Assembly: GCA_964558975.1 (NCBI GenBank)
Contig: CAZLFQ010000002.1
Coordinates: 1 to 64,000 of the forward strand
Direction of reading: 5' to 3'
Source: CAZLFQ01 sp964558975
Lineage (GTDB): Bacteria > Pseudomonadota > Alphaproteobacteria > Rickettsiales > Midichloriaceae
DNA: 64,000 bases
Shown one piece after another: positions 44,770 through 54,015 of this stretch. The notes beneath the pieces were generated by a model, which was given only the letters and a program-made list of their open reading frames with translations, was not told where the DNA came from and ran no database searches. The position numbers were made by a program, and so were the translations under genes. Position 1 is the first letter of the stretch; every line of letters begins with the position of its first letter.

Positions 44770-47022
44770 GTGTTCAGAAGAATTAGTGCAAGTGTTTTAA
44801 AAGGTCTATCTCCAATTATCTTTGGGATTCCTCTTCTATTAGCATCAATTTTTGTATCACTAGCTCTAGTTAGCTATCATAAAGATGATCCTTCTTTTGA
44901 TCGCGCAACCTCAGGATATGTACATAACATCACTGGTCAGTACGGTGCTTTTGTCGCCGATCCAATTCTACAAGCACTCGGATTTGCATCTTTACTACCA
45001 ATAGCCTTTTTCGCTATTTTCGGCATCAAAGTAATTTTGCGAAAAAAGATAAAATTTATTCCTATTAGAGTTGCGCTACTTCTGCTCACGACACCAGTAC
45101 TCGCTGCAATGTTTGCTCTCATAGGTCATGATAACCAATTTCTCACAAGTGGGTATGGTGGTTATATTGGCTCATTTGTAAAAAATGAGCTGACACTTAA
45201 GTTCGATGAGGAGCTGTTTTTTTGGCCTTGCCTTACATTCATTATTGCTGGTGCGATAGGTTCTCTCAGCTTAACCATCGGTGAGTTAAAAAAAATCTCT
45301 ATCTTTACTGCAAACCAAGTTGTTATTGTTTGTTATATTGCAGTCTGGTTTTGTAAATTTTCATATTACTCTGTCTATAGACTAATTGCTAAATTTTCAG
45401 GTGTCAGAACTGAGGATGAAATACAACCTGAATTATCCAAACCAAAAGCTTTAGTTGAGATTGTAAGCAAAGCTCCAAAAGTTGAAGAAACAAAAGCAAA
45501 AGTTCAATCCAAGCTTCTACTTGATCCTGATGACTTCTTACTACCGTCTACTTCTCTACTTAAAGCAGTACCTGAAAAAAATAAGAACCACGTAATCAAT
45601 GAAGCTGCTCTTAGCCAAAATTCAAAGCTTTTACAAAAAGTTTTAGAAGATTTTGGGATCAAAGGCGAAGTAGTTAAAATCCACCCTGGTCCTGTAGTTA
45701 CTCTTTATGAATTTGAACCTGCAGCTGGGATTAAATCCTCAAGAATTATAGGCCTAGCTGACGATATTTCACGCTCTATGAGTGCAATATCTGCACGGAT
45801 TGCTGTTATTCCTGGAAAAATATCTCTAGGAATTGAGTTACCAAATGCTCACAGAGAAGTTGTTTATTTAAGAGAACTTTTAGAAACTAAAGCCTACCAA
45901 AATTTAGAAGAAAAACTTCCTTTGATACTTGGTAAAAACATTGCTGGTGAAGTTGTAATTGCAGATCTGGCCAAAATGCCTCACTTATTAGTAGCTGGTA
46001 CTACTGGGTCTGGTAAGTCTGTAGCTATAAATACTATGATTCTATCATTACTTTATAAATACTCACCAAAGCAGTGTAAATTTATAATGATTGATCCAAA
46101 GATGCTTGAGCTATCTGTATACGATGGTATTCCTCACTTAATAACCCCAGTTGTAACAGAACCGAAAAAAGCAGTTGCGGCTCTGAAATGGGTGGTAAAA
46201 GAAATGGAATCTAGATATCGCAACATGTCAACTTTAGGCGTGCGTAATCTTGAAGGTTACAATAAGGCGCTTGCAGAAGCCCTAAGAAATGGAACTAAAC
46301 TTGAGAAGCATGTTCAAGTTGGGTTCAATCCTGAAAATGGCGAGCCCATATATGAAACTATCACGATGGATACAACACCTCTTCCATTCATTGTGGTTAT
46401 TGTTGATGAAATGGCAGACCTCATGCTTGTTGCGGGCAAAGATATCGAAGGATCTATTCAAAGACTTGCTCAAATGGCCAGAGCTGCAGGAATACACTTA
46501 ATTATGGCAACACAACGACCATCTGTAGATGTAATCACTGGGGTCATTAAAGCAAACTTCCCTACTCGTATTAGCTTCCAAGTTACATCTAAAATTGACA
46601 GCAGAACAATATTAGGGGAACAAGGAGCTGAACAACTACTTGGAATGGGTGATATGCTCCACATGCGTGGTGGCGGAAGAATAGAACGTGTACACGGTCC
46701 TTTTGTAGACGATAGAGAAGTTGAATCAATTGCTTCATATTTAAAAACTCAAGGTACTCCTAGCTATATCGAAAGCGTTACAATCAGCGAAGATGACGAT
46801 GAAGAAATTCCGTTTGGAATGGAAAGCACAGGCGATGATTTGTATGATCAAGCAGTTGCAATCGTCCTAAAAGAAAGAAAAGCATCTACTAGCTACATCC
46901 AGAGATGCTTAAGAATTGGCTACAACCGCGCAGCAAACCTGATAGAAAAGATGGAAAAAGAAGGCGTTGTTAGCGCACCAAATCATACTGGAAAAAGAGA
47001 GATCTTAGTTGGGGAAAATTAG
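44770..47022 (+). CDS. ftsK: DNA translocase FtsK
   Basis: 750 residues. Four N-terminal membrane helices (about 12-200), a short linker, then the RecA-like motor with Walker A AGTTGSGKSVAIN and Walker B VVIVDEMADLM, and a C-terminal winged-helix gamma domain (DDLYDQAVAIVLKERKAS onward) that reads KOPS-type sites. It clears chromosomes from the division septum. The GTG start at 44770 follows AGGGG. Confidence 0.95.
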   Translation: MFRRISASVLKGLSPIIFGIPLLLASIFVSLALVSYHKDDPSFDRATSGYVHNITGQYGAFVADPILQALGFASLLPIAFFAIFGIKVILRKKIKFIPIRVALLLLTTPVLAAMFALIGHDNQFLTSGYGGYIGSFVKNELTLKFDEELFFWPCLTFIIAGAIGSLSLTIGELKKISIFTANQVVIVCYIAVWFCKFSYYSVYRLIAKFSGVRTEDEIQPELSKPKALVEIVSKAPKVEETKAKVQSKLLLDPDDFLLPSTSLLKAVPEKNKNHVINEAALSQNSKLLQKVLEDFGIKGEVVKIHPGPVVTLYEFEPAAGIKSSRIIGLADDISRSMSAISARIAVIPGKISLGIELPNAHREVVYLRELLETKAYQNLEEKLPLILGKNIAGEVVIADLAKMPHLLVAGTTGSGKSVAINTMILSLLYKYSPKQCKFIMIDPKMLELSVYDGIPHLITPVVTEPKKAVAALKWVVKEMESRYRNMSTLGVRNLEGYNKALAEALRNGTKLEKHVQVGFNPENGEPIYETITMDTTPLPFIVVIVDEMADLMLVAGKDIEGSIQRLAQMARAAGIHLIMATQRPSVDVITGVIKANFPTRISFQVTSKIDSRTILGEQGAEQLLGMGDMLHMRGGGRIERVHGPFVDDREVESIASYLKTQGTPSYIESVTISEDDDEEIPFGMESTGDDLYDQAVAIVLKERKASTSYIQRCLRIGYNRAANLIEKMEKEGVVSAPNHTGKREILVGEN

Positions 47023-47025
47023 TAG

Positions 47026-48075
47026 ATGCTTGTCACCCATAACGACCAACTTTTAGAATATATTTCCCTGCTGAAAGACGATAAATTCATAACCATCGAC
47101 ACAGAATTTATGAGGGATAAATATTATTATCCTAAACTATCCTTAATTCAAATTGCTGGCGAAAAAACATCTTTTGCTATCGATGCGCTTTCAGATATTG
47201 ATATCTCGCTACTTAAGCCATTACTTGGCAAAAAATCTCTGATAAAAGTTTTTCATTCCTGTCAGCAAGATTTAGAAGTTTTATTTAACTATTTTGGCTT
47301 CATTCCTAAAAACATATTTGATACTCAACTAGCATTATTGTTTCTTGGCTACAAAGAGCCTCCAAGTTATGAAACTTTAGTACGCGAGTATTTAAATATA
47401 AATTTAGATAAAAACCTTCAGTACTCAGATTGGCTACAACGACCTTTGAGTGAAAAGCATCTTAAATACGCAATTGATGATGTGGTCTTGCTATATAAAG
47501 CATACCCACTTATTAGAAATAAAATCTCAGAATTAGGGCGGATTACTTGGCTTTTAGAAGAGTGCAAAAAGCTTGAAGAAGATTCAGACTTCTATGCTTC
47601 TGAAGATGAGTTACTTAGGAAATTTACAAACACTTTAGAAAACCAAGAACAACTTCTAAACTGCCTAAAAGTACTGAGATTAAGAGAGAAAAAAGCTATT
47701 GAACTTAACGTTGCCAGAAACCATGTCCTGCATGATCAAGACATAATAACTATCCTTAAGTTTGCAGGCAAGCCAAGAAAATCTATTTTAACTAAGTCTG
47801 AAATAGATGGATCATTATCGAGACCAACTACTGAAGATGATTTAAAAATCGTGGAGAAAGTGACAAAACTATCAAAACTTCGCAAAGGAGAAAAGGTTGA
47901 ATCATTTATAACTTTACGAAAAAAACTTCATGAAATTGCGGAGCACGAAAAAATATCACCGTCACTCATCGCGACTTCGGATGAAATTGTTAAGTTTGCA
48001 AACGGTATCAAAAAGAATATTCGTTTTCTTAGCGGCTGGCGCAAGAAAGTTTTTGGCGACATAATAAATCTATAA
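47026..48075 (+). CDS. rnd: Ribonuclease D
   Basis: 349 residues of a DEDD 3'-5' exonuclease involved in tRNA maturation. Exo I FITIDTEFMRD, Exo II HSCQQDLEVL, Exo III YAIDDVVLLYKAY are present. An HRDC-like C-terminal helical region follows. It begins three bases after the ftsK stop and overlaps the end of tilS by six bases. Confidence 0.93.
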   Translation: MLVTHNDQLLEYISLLKDDKFITIDTEFMRDKYYYPKLSLIQIAGEKTSFAIDALSDIDISLLKPLLGKKSLIKVFHSCQQDLEVLFNYFGFIPKNIFDTQLALLFLGYKEPPSYETLVREYLNINLDKNLQYSDWLQRPLSEKHLKYAIDDVVLLYKAYPLIRNKISELGRITWLLEECKKLEEDSDFYASEDELLRKFTNTLENQEQLLNCLKVLRLREKKAIELNVARNHVLHDQDIITILKFAGKPRKSILTKSEIDGSLSRPTTEDDLKIVEKVTKLSKLRKGEKVESFITLRKKLHEIAEHEKISPSLIATSDEIVKFANGIKKNIRFLSGWRKKVFGDIINL

Positions 48076-49263
48076 ACCTAAATCTACTTTGAATTTATTT
48101 TTGCAAATCCCTAGCAGTGGGCATGAGGTAACTTTACCTTTTTCAAATACAGTGGGTAATGTGTACAGAACTTTGATATGCGGCCAATTCTTTTTTATAA
48201 CCTTAGATTTTATCTGCTTCCAGCCATCCTCACCCAAAGGTTTAATTTCACTGCTATTATTTAAAATAATAAATCTATCATCCCATATCCCCCCTACTAG
48301 CGGAGTGCTAACTTTACTCAACTCTCTAATAAAAATCACTTCGCCCTTAACATGCTTGATCTCTATTTTTGCTAATGCAAAATCCTGTTTATTTCTTATT
48401 TTTGCAAGGCAATTCTTCAAGCTACTAAGACGTGGCTGGTGATCACCTTTATTAAACTTTTTTATAATCTTCACTAAGATCTTTAGGGCAATTTCCTCAT
48501 TTAATTTTTGAAATTCATTGAAACTAAATGAACAAAAACCAAGCTGATGCAACTTAACTATTTTTGTAAAAATGGAGTTCACTCTTTTTTTGATATATAA
48601 AGATGATCTTTGCGCATTTTCTGCCAGTAAACATAGCCTATCTACCCACAGATTTTTCTCTTCCATTCCATCTAATAGCTGCCTAATTTTAACTCTCTCA
48701 AACTTTGTATTAGAATTTGAAGGATCATTAACCCAACTAACCTTTTTATGCTTTAGATAAGCTTCAATCTCTACTCTGGTTACGTCTAGAAGAGGACGTA
48801 ATATAACTACACCATTTTTTACCGATTTCTCTCTCATGGCAGATATACCATCAACTCCTGAACCACGGTAGATTCGTAGCATCACAGTTTCTGCTTGATC
48901 ATTTTTAGTATGAGCAACTAGAAGATGTTTTATATTATTTGATACACAATAATCGGTGAGAAGTTTATATCTCTCACGCCTTGCATTCGCGTGAATATTG
49001 CTTTTTGGTTTCTGTCCTTTCCAATTAAGAACAACAGCTTCAATCCCTAAAGCCTTTAACTGTTCTCGAACACTTTTGGCCTCGTTAGCTGATTCTGCTC
49101 TTAATCCATGATCTACAATTAGAGCTATAATTTTGCTTCCTAATGTCTTAGCTAGTAAAACCATGCTCATGCTATCTGCGCCACCAGAAACTGCCACGGC
49201 AATTTTCTTTGGTAGTCTAGGAAGCAATTTATAAACTTCAATGTGGAATTTTTTTTCTAACAT
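48070..49263 (-). CDS. tilS: tRNA(Ile)-lysidine synthase TilS
   Basis: 397 residues from the ATG at 49263. The PP-loop motif AVSGGADSMSM and VDHGLR are diagnostic, and the downstream LLVAHTKNDQAETVMLR and RIYRGSGVDGISAM segments are standard. TilS makes lysidine-34 in the CAU anticodon of tRNA-Ile. An upstream ATG would add 14 residues (MPINCYNRRALVER) not expected in the family. Ribosome-binding site is weak. Confidence 0.92.
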   Translation of the reverse strand: MLEKKFHIEVYKLLPRLPKKIAVAVSGGADSMSMVLLAKTLGSKIIALIVDHGLRAESANEAKSVREQLKALGIEAVVLNWKGQKPKSNIHANARRERYKLLTDYCVSNNIKHLLVAHTKNDQAETVMLRIYRGSGVDGISAMREKSVKNGVVILRPLLDVTRVEIEAYLKHKKVSWVNDPSNSNTKFERVKIRQLLDGMEEKNLWVDRLCLLAENAQRSSLYIKKRVNSIFTKIVKLHQLGFCSFSFNEFQKLNEEIALKILVKIIKKFNKGDHQPRLSSLKNCLAKIRNKQDFALAKIEIKHVKGEVIFIRELSKVSTPLVGGIWDDRFIILNNSSEIKPLGEDGWKQIKSKVIKKNWPHIKVLYTLPTVFEKGKVTSCPLLGICKNKFKVDLGL

Positions 49264-49314
49264 ACGCTCAACCAATGCTCGCCTATTATAGCAGTTTATT
49301 GGCATTGAGGCAAA

Positions 49315-50154
49315 TTAGGTGTTACCCGCAACTGCTTCAACAACTTGTTCAGGAGCATTAGTATTTAAAGCTTTCGCAGCTTCTTGTAGCATTGTGTTAA
49401 TGCCTTCTACCATATTTTGCTGCGGAGCTGGGGCTGGAGTTTGTTCTCGAACATTACCAATATCTAGATCAACAAGCTGGCTAAATCTATCTGCTGGAAT
49501 TTGCTCACCATTCACATCAAAATAATTTTTGCCGCCATCCATTGTGACCCCATTAATCTTTCCAAATCCATAGGTCTTCAACTTTGCTGGCGCATCTTTA
49601 TCTTTTGAATTAAGTTCAATGTGATATTTGTATACTCCTGCAGGAACTTTATCCTGCGGGTTCCAAAGGAATCCGTTCTTGCCTTCTCTTGTCTGCATTG
49701 TTTGTGAGTGTACTTCTTTTCCACTCATATCAAATATTTTTATTGTAGCGTTTTCCGCTTCGCCAGCCACTTCATATCTGATAGGAAATTTAGCACTAGG
49801 ATCAGAAAGCAGGATGGTATTGCCTTCAAAAAAACCTGTTTTTCCCATATAACCTATAGCATTGCTTGTATGAGATTCGTTAATTAAATCTCTGATGACA
49901 CCTAGAATTTTATTTGTCTCTAATTGTTGTTCTACACCACTTATGGCAAACATTTGTTGTGCCATTGTATTAGTATCCATAGGCGCGAACGGATCTTGGT
50001 TTTTCAATTGAGTAGTAAGCAACGTCATGAACTCCATTTTCTGCTTTTGGATACGTTTTTCAGGGTCTGTTTCCGTATATTTAAGAGTATCTTTAGGCTT
50101 TAATTCAATATCAGATAATCCTTGTTTTAATGGTCTATCAATAGAAAAAGACAT
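49315..50154 (-). CDS. flgD: Flagellar hook-capping protein FlgD
   Basis: 279 residues. The conserved N-terminal FMTLLTTQLKNQDPFAPMDTNTMAQQMFAISGVEQQLETN is the FlgD hallmark (shown in the protein at about 41-80), followed by FLGD Ig-like and Tudor-like regions (SGKEVHSQTMQTREGKNG, FLWNPQDKVPAGVYKY). FlgD caps the growing hook. AGGAGA precedes the ATG. Ten bases downstream of fliK, so they form one unit. Confidence 0.92.
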   Translation of the reverse strand: MSFSIDRPLKQGLSDIELKPKDTLKYTETDPEKRIQKQKMEFMTLLTTQLKNQDPFAPMDTNTMAQQMFAISGVEQQLETNKILGVIRDLINESHTSNAIGYMGKTGFFEGNTILLSDPSAKFPIRYEVAGEAENATIKIFDMSGKEVHSQTMQTREGKNGFLWNPQDKVPAGVYKYHIELNSKDKDAPAKLKTYGFGKINGVTMDGGKNYFDVNGEQIPADRFSQLVDLDIGNVREQTPAPAPQQNMVEGINTMLQEAAKALNTNAPEQVVEAVAGNT

Positions 50155-50163
50155 AATATTCTC

Positions 50164-51567
50164 CTATGCTGTTATGTCCAACCTGTTAGGGTCAGTGTAT
50201 AATAAATGAGCCACTTTCATTTCAATTTCTTGTGACCCTTGATCAATGAATTCCTTACCAGAATTTGCAGAAGCAAATTGCTGGTTATTATTTTGCTGAT
50301 TAGAGTTGCCATGCCTCAAACCAAAATTTAATGATGTGGAATCTTGACTCAATCCTTTATCATTTAGAATTCCTTGAATTTGATCAGTTGCTTTGGTCAA
50401 GAATGCGTATGTTTCCAACTTCTCAGCTAATATCTGTACCTTAGTTTCTCCTTTTGGAGAAATATCCATCTTTATATCAATCTTTCCCAAATCAACAGGA
50501 TCAAGTTGTACTGTTATAGATTGTGTTTTAGTTTCCAAATTATTTAAAACTTTTACAACTTGATGCGATATATTTTGGCTGCGATTTTCTACAGGAATTC
50601 CCTTCTCTTGGTAATGCGCTATTTTATGTATAGGCAAAAATTCACGCGGCTTTTCTGATAACACGATAACTTCTTTAGGTTCTGCTGTAACTTTTGATAT
50701 TAATCTTTCTTCTTTGAAATCACTTATTAATTCCTTTTCAATCTCTGAATAGAAATTCTCATTCTGCACCATTTCAACATCTTTAATGTTTATAGGTAAA
50801 GCTGTTTTAATAGTTAGCTTTGAATCAGAATTTGTTAGATCTTGTTTTGAAGAGTCACGTCCAATTTCTTTGGGCTTAATTGCTATATTGTTTTTTACAG
50901 GTATCACAACCTCTTTTTGCAAAGATTGTAATGTTGCGCCGATATCTCGAGCAAAGGCATCATCATTTTTTTCTTCATTTGCATCTGCAAACTCTGCAGG
51001 TTTCTCAGAAAGTGGCTTGATACTTGGCTGACTTACAGCGACAGCCTGATTCAATTGCGCTTCTGAAACTACAAAGTTATTTTCCGTCTCAAATTCTCTA
51101 ACTGCTTTTAGAACTTCTGCGGGTAATTCAGCTTCTTTAGTTTCAATTTCTCTTGGAAAAATATTTGAAATGGGCTCTTCAAAAGAAGTAATTTCTTGAA
51201 CTTGCGAAGGGTAATTTATACTTACAGACTCTTGAGCTTTAGAGGCTTCAACTAATTTTGGAGAATCAACAACGGTATCGGAATTGATTTGCGGTGATGA
51301 GATTATGACATCGTCAGAATTTGGGTATATTGAGCCCAAAGTCTGTTCTAACGATATATGTGAATTTTCGTGTGGTGAAACTTTTTGTGATTCAACCGGC
51401 AGCTCATTCTCCAAATTAGCACTTGCAAGCACAGCTTCAAAACTTACTTCTGGATTTTCAGGATTTTCGCCAATACCAAACCCCTGCAAATCTAACAAAG
51501 CTCCAATAGGTGTAGCTAGGTTTATATTTGCAATAGTCTGAAACTCTGGCTTAGCCCCAAGATTCAT
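50164..51567 (-). CDS. fliK: Flagellar hook-length control protein FliK
   Basis: 467 residues. The N-terminal 320 residues are variable and rich in Glu, Lys and Ser, as in FliK. The C-terminal Flg_hook domain has LDPVDLGKIDIKMDISPKGE and VQILAEKLETYAFLTKATDQIQ, followed by a Gln/Asn tail. FliK measures hook length and switches export specificity. With flgD directly downstream, the annotation is secure. No other flagellar genes lie in the window. Confidence 0.85.
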   Translation of the reverse strand: MNLGAKPEFQTIANINLATPIGALLDLQGFGIGENPENPEVSFEAVLASANLENELPVESQKVSPHENSHISLEQTLGSIYPNSDDVIISSPQINSDTVVDSPKLVEASKAQESVSINYPSQVQEITSFEEPISNIFPREIETKEAELPAEVLKAVREFETENNFVVSEAQLNQAVAVSQPSIKPLSEKPAEFADANEEKNDDAFARDIGATLQSLQKEVVIPVKNNIAIKPKEIGRDSSKQDLTNSDSKLTIKTALPINIKDVEMVQNENFYSEIEKELISDFKEERLISKVTAEPKEVIVLSEKPREFLPIHKIAHYQEKGIPVENRSQNISHQVVKVLNNLETKTQSITVQLDPVDLGKIDIKMDISPKGETKVQILAEKLETYAFLTKATDQIQGILNDKGLSQDSTSLNFGLRHGNSNQQNNNQQFASANSGKEFIDQGSQEIEMKVAHLLYTDPNRLDITA

Positions 51568-51716
51568 ATAATATTTTTAAAAAACTATGATGCGTATAGT
51601 ATTTAAGCAATAAGCGTACCAAAACCCACATTCGACAAAAAATATATTGGTGGATTTAACTTTTAGTATCTCTTAGCCTCTTGAAGAAATTATTTTATAA
51701 GAGGAATAGGTTAGTT

Positions 51717-52397
51717 ATGGATGTTCCAGTAGTTGTCGTAAAAGGTCCAAAAAGAGGAGATAGTTTTCTAACTAAATACACTATGAATATTATAGGGTTG
51801 GGTAGCGTTGTTGCATCCAGCATACTTTGCTCTCAAAAAATTGATACAGACAATTCTGCAGGGCAAGGGCTTTGGATCACAGGTCTTACTGTGAGTTTGG
51901 TGACCTCTCTTTTGACAATGCTTTCATCAACATGTTTATGCAGACCGCAACACGAAAGAAAAACAGAGGAAGCGGAAATGACATGGGGGCAATACATTCC
52001 GCATGTAGCAAAAAGTATGTTGAATCCATGTACAGACAATCGGCGTTTTTTTGCTCTCGGCATGCTTATTTCTGGTTGCTTTGCATTCCCTGGAGAAATA
52101 TTAAGTTTAAAAAATTTCAGCCCTACAGCTTTAGATGTATTAGAGCCAATATACTATCTCTCACAATTTGCAGCACTTGTAGTGCCAGTTAAAACTGAAG
52201 ATGCATACTTCGCATATGGGTGGATGAAAAGTATTAGGTCAGCTATCTACCTTGGAATTGCAGATTCAAAACCTGAAGCATTGGCCCCAATTATTGCCGC
52301 TGATTCAATACAATTAATATCAGGGTTATTTGCTGGACTTTCAGGGGCATATACCAAATACACAAATAGAAATTCAGAAAATAATTTAGGAGTATAA
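51717..52397 (+). CDS. Membrane protein family A, copy 1
   Basis: 226 residues, not matched to a family I know. About six hydrophobic segments (near 21-38, 52-70, 110-128, 143-160, 166-184, 192-212). The centre holds QYIPHVAKSMLNPCTDNRRFFA, shared almost unchanged with copy A2, and AYFAYG follows further on. The ATG at 51717 is preferred to an in-frame TTG 36 bases earlier because its product aligns with A2 from the start. Its stop TAA lies inside the ribosome-binding site of B1. Confidence 0.7.
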   Translation: MDVPVVVVKGPKRGDSFLTKYTMNIIGLGSVVASSILCSQKIDTDNSAGQGLWITGLTVSLVTSLLTMLSSTCLCRPQHERKTEEAEMTWGQYIPHVAKSMLNPCTDNRRFFALGMLISGCFAFPGEILSLKNFSPTALDVLEPIYYLSQFAALVVPVKTEDAYFAYGWMKSIRSAIYLGIADSKPEALAPIIAADSIQLISGLFAGLSGAYTKYTNRNSENNLGV

Positions 52398-52398
52398 T

Positions 52399-53154
52399 AT
52401 GATGAATCCTGAACAACCAACCCTTGAAAGTGGCGAACTATTAGCTCTTCTTACTCAACAAAGAAGAAATCGAGCTTTTGACTTATTACATAGAAATATA
52501 CTGCCAATTCAAGCAGCATTGTGGACAGTTGTATATATAGCCTCGGAAGTTCAATATAGAAAAGAACTTAGTGAAAAATCAGTAGGTGCGGAAGTTCATT
52601 TGGCAGCATCAGCGCTAGGCACAATTGGCGCGCTTTGGGCGATTGGATACTCGGTCTTTTCTAGTAATTCACCGCAGCAAGAAGATTTAAAATATGCATC
52701 AGGATGCCAATACGCAGTGGATGTATTAAAGCGGATGATAACCCCACCATTGCAATGCTTCCCAAATGTAGACTTGCGCCGCTTTTTTGCCACAAGTTAT
52801 ATGCTCACAAACATACTCGCAGTAACTGCATATAGCATGTTGGGTAAAGATATTACTGCGTGGGATCTTGCCTACCCAAGCTGCATCTTCTCACTTGCAA
52901 CTACAGCGCTTGCAGATATTCCAAAAAAAGAAACAGCATATATTGCATTTGGACTGATTGTAGGAATTCCGCAAACATACCCATTGGTTGAAAGATTGAT
53001 AAACCCACAAGGTTATATAGGGTTTTTGATTACAGATATTGCTATGGTTACAAGCTGTGCTTTAGCAGTTGGAGTAAGCATAGCATCACACTTAGATGCG
53101 GTAAGAAAAGCTGAAGGAGTATGTGCAAAGACAAAAGCAGTTTTTTTAGGTTAA
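52399..53154 (+). CDS. Membrane protein family B, copy 1
   Basis: 251 residues, unknown family, multi-pass. It is a paralogue of B3 (54012) and a distant relative of the A proteins: the shared core here reads QYAVDVLKRM then CFPNVDLRRFFA and TAYIAFG. The C-terminus SIASHLDAVRKAEG is mirrored in B3 and in the B2 remnant. GGAG precedes the ATG; a second ATG follows directly. It starts one base after A1 ends, so A1 and B1 are translated as a pair. Confidence 0.7.
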   Translation: MMNPEQPTLESGELLALLTQQRRNRAFDLLHRNILPIQAALWTVVYIASEVQYRKELSEKSVGAEVHLAASALGTIGALWAIGYSVFSSNSPQQEDLKYASGCQYAVDVLKRMITPPLQCFPNVDLRRFFATSYMLTNILAVTAYSMLGKDITAWDLAYPSCIFSLATTALADIPKKETAYIAFGLIVGIPQTYPLVERLINPQGYIGFLITDIAMVTSCALAVGVSIASHLDAVRKAEGVCAKTKAVFLG

Positions 53155-53180
53155 TTTAAAAATATAAATAAGGTAAAATT

Positions 53181-53849
53181 ATGAAAGATCCTTTAGTAAA
53201 AAATCAATCTGACAGTAACTTTTTTGCAAAATACACGATGGCCTTAATAGGTTTGGGTTCTGCAGCTGCATATGGTGTATTCTATTTTCAAAAATTTGAT
53301 TCTAACAACCTTACTGGCCGAGGGCTTTGGGATACAGGAGTTTCTATTGGCCTAATAACTTCGGCTTTCACTATGGTTGCCTCAAGTTGTTTGTGCAAGC
53401 CATCGTCTGACGGAAGGGCTGCAGAAGAAAAAATGACGTGGAGACAATATATTCCACATGTCGCAAAAAATATGGTTAATCCTTGCGTAGACCCTAGACG
53501 TTTTTACGCATTTGGCAATTTAGTTGCAAACTCTTTGTTACTTCCTGCAGAGATATTAAATATGGGAAATCTTGTAACAGTGCGCTGCGTAGTCGAGCCA
53601 TTATATTACCTAGCGCAGTTCACAGCTCTTGCTGGGCCTGTAAAAGCAGAGAATTCTTATATTGCTTGGGGTGCAATAAAAGGGATTTTCCAAGGGATCT
53701 CTCTATTTGTTTCTCTTAAAGAGCCAGAAAAGTTTGCACCAATTATTGCTGCAAACTCCCTACTTTTAGTTACCAGCCTTACAGCTATAATATCTGGAGT
53801 CAGTACTAAAATAGCGCAAAAAAAGGAACAAAGCTATGTGGTGGTGTAA
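53181..53849 (+). CDS. Membrane protein family A, copy 2
   Basis: 222 residues, paralogue of A1 over its whole length: KYTMALIGLGS against KYTMNIIGLGS, TWRQYIPHVAKNMVNPCVDPRRFYA against the A1 core, and SYIAWG against AYFAYG. Similar hydrophobic profile. Its stop overlaps the decayed end of B2 in another frame (GGVSITSYAQAVREVEG), so a deletion has brought the end of A2 directly against the tail of B2. Confidence 0.7.
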   Translation: MKDPLVKNQSDSNFFAKYTMALIGLGSAAAYGVFYFQKFDSNNLTGRGLWDTGVSIGLITSAFTMVASSCLCKPSSDGRAAEEKMTWRQYIPHVAKNMVNPCVDPRRFYAFGNLVANSLLLPAEILNMGNLVTVRCVVEPLYYLAQFTALAGPVKAENSYIAWGAIKGIFQGISLFVSLKEPEKFAPIIAANSLLLVTSLTAIISGVSTKIAQKKEQSYVVV

Positions 53850-53911
53850 GTATTACATCGTATGCCCAAGCTGTGAGAGAAGTTGAAGGAACATCTGCCA
53901 AACAAAGGTAG
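53843..53911 (+). pseudogene. Remnant of family B gene (B2), C-terminal codons only
   Basis: Read in the right frame this encodes GGVSITSYAQAVREVEGTSA then KQR and a TAG, matching the end of B1 (GVSIASHLDAVRKAEGVCA). A one-base change in the T tract just after it disrupts the final codons. The DNA similarity continues into the following spacer. No start or upstream part remains. Confidence 0.7.
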
Positions 53912-53949
53912 TTTTTTAGGCTAATTAACAAGATGCATATGGTGAAATT

Positions 53950-54015
53950 ATGAAACAACAATTAGTAGAAACTAAAGAAGATAGTTTTTACAAATCATAT
54001 AGAGGTGTTAAATGA
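53950..54015 (+). pseudogene. Remnant of family A gene (A3), now a 21-codon mini-ORF
   Basis: MKQQLVETKEDSFYKSYRGV plus Lys, then TGA. It matches the N-terminus of A2 (MKDPLVKNQSDSNFFAKY) and keeps an upstream GGTGAAATT like that before A2. Its TGA overlaps the ATG of B3 as ATGA, so it may still serve as a translated leader for B3. Confidence 0.65.
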
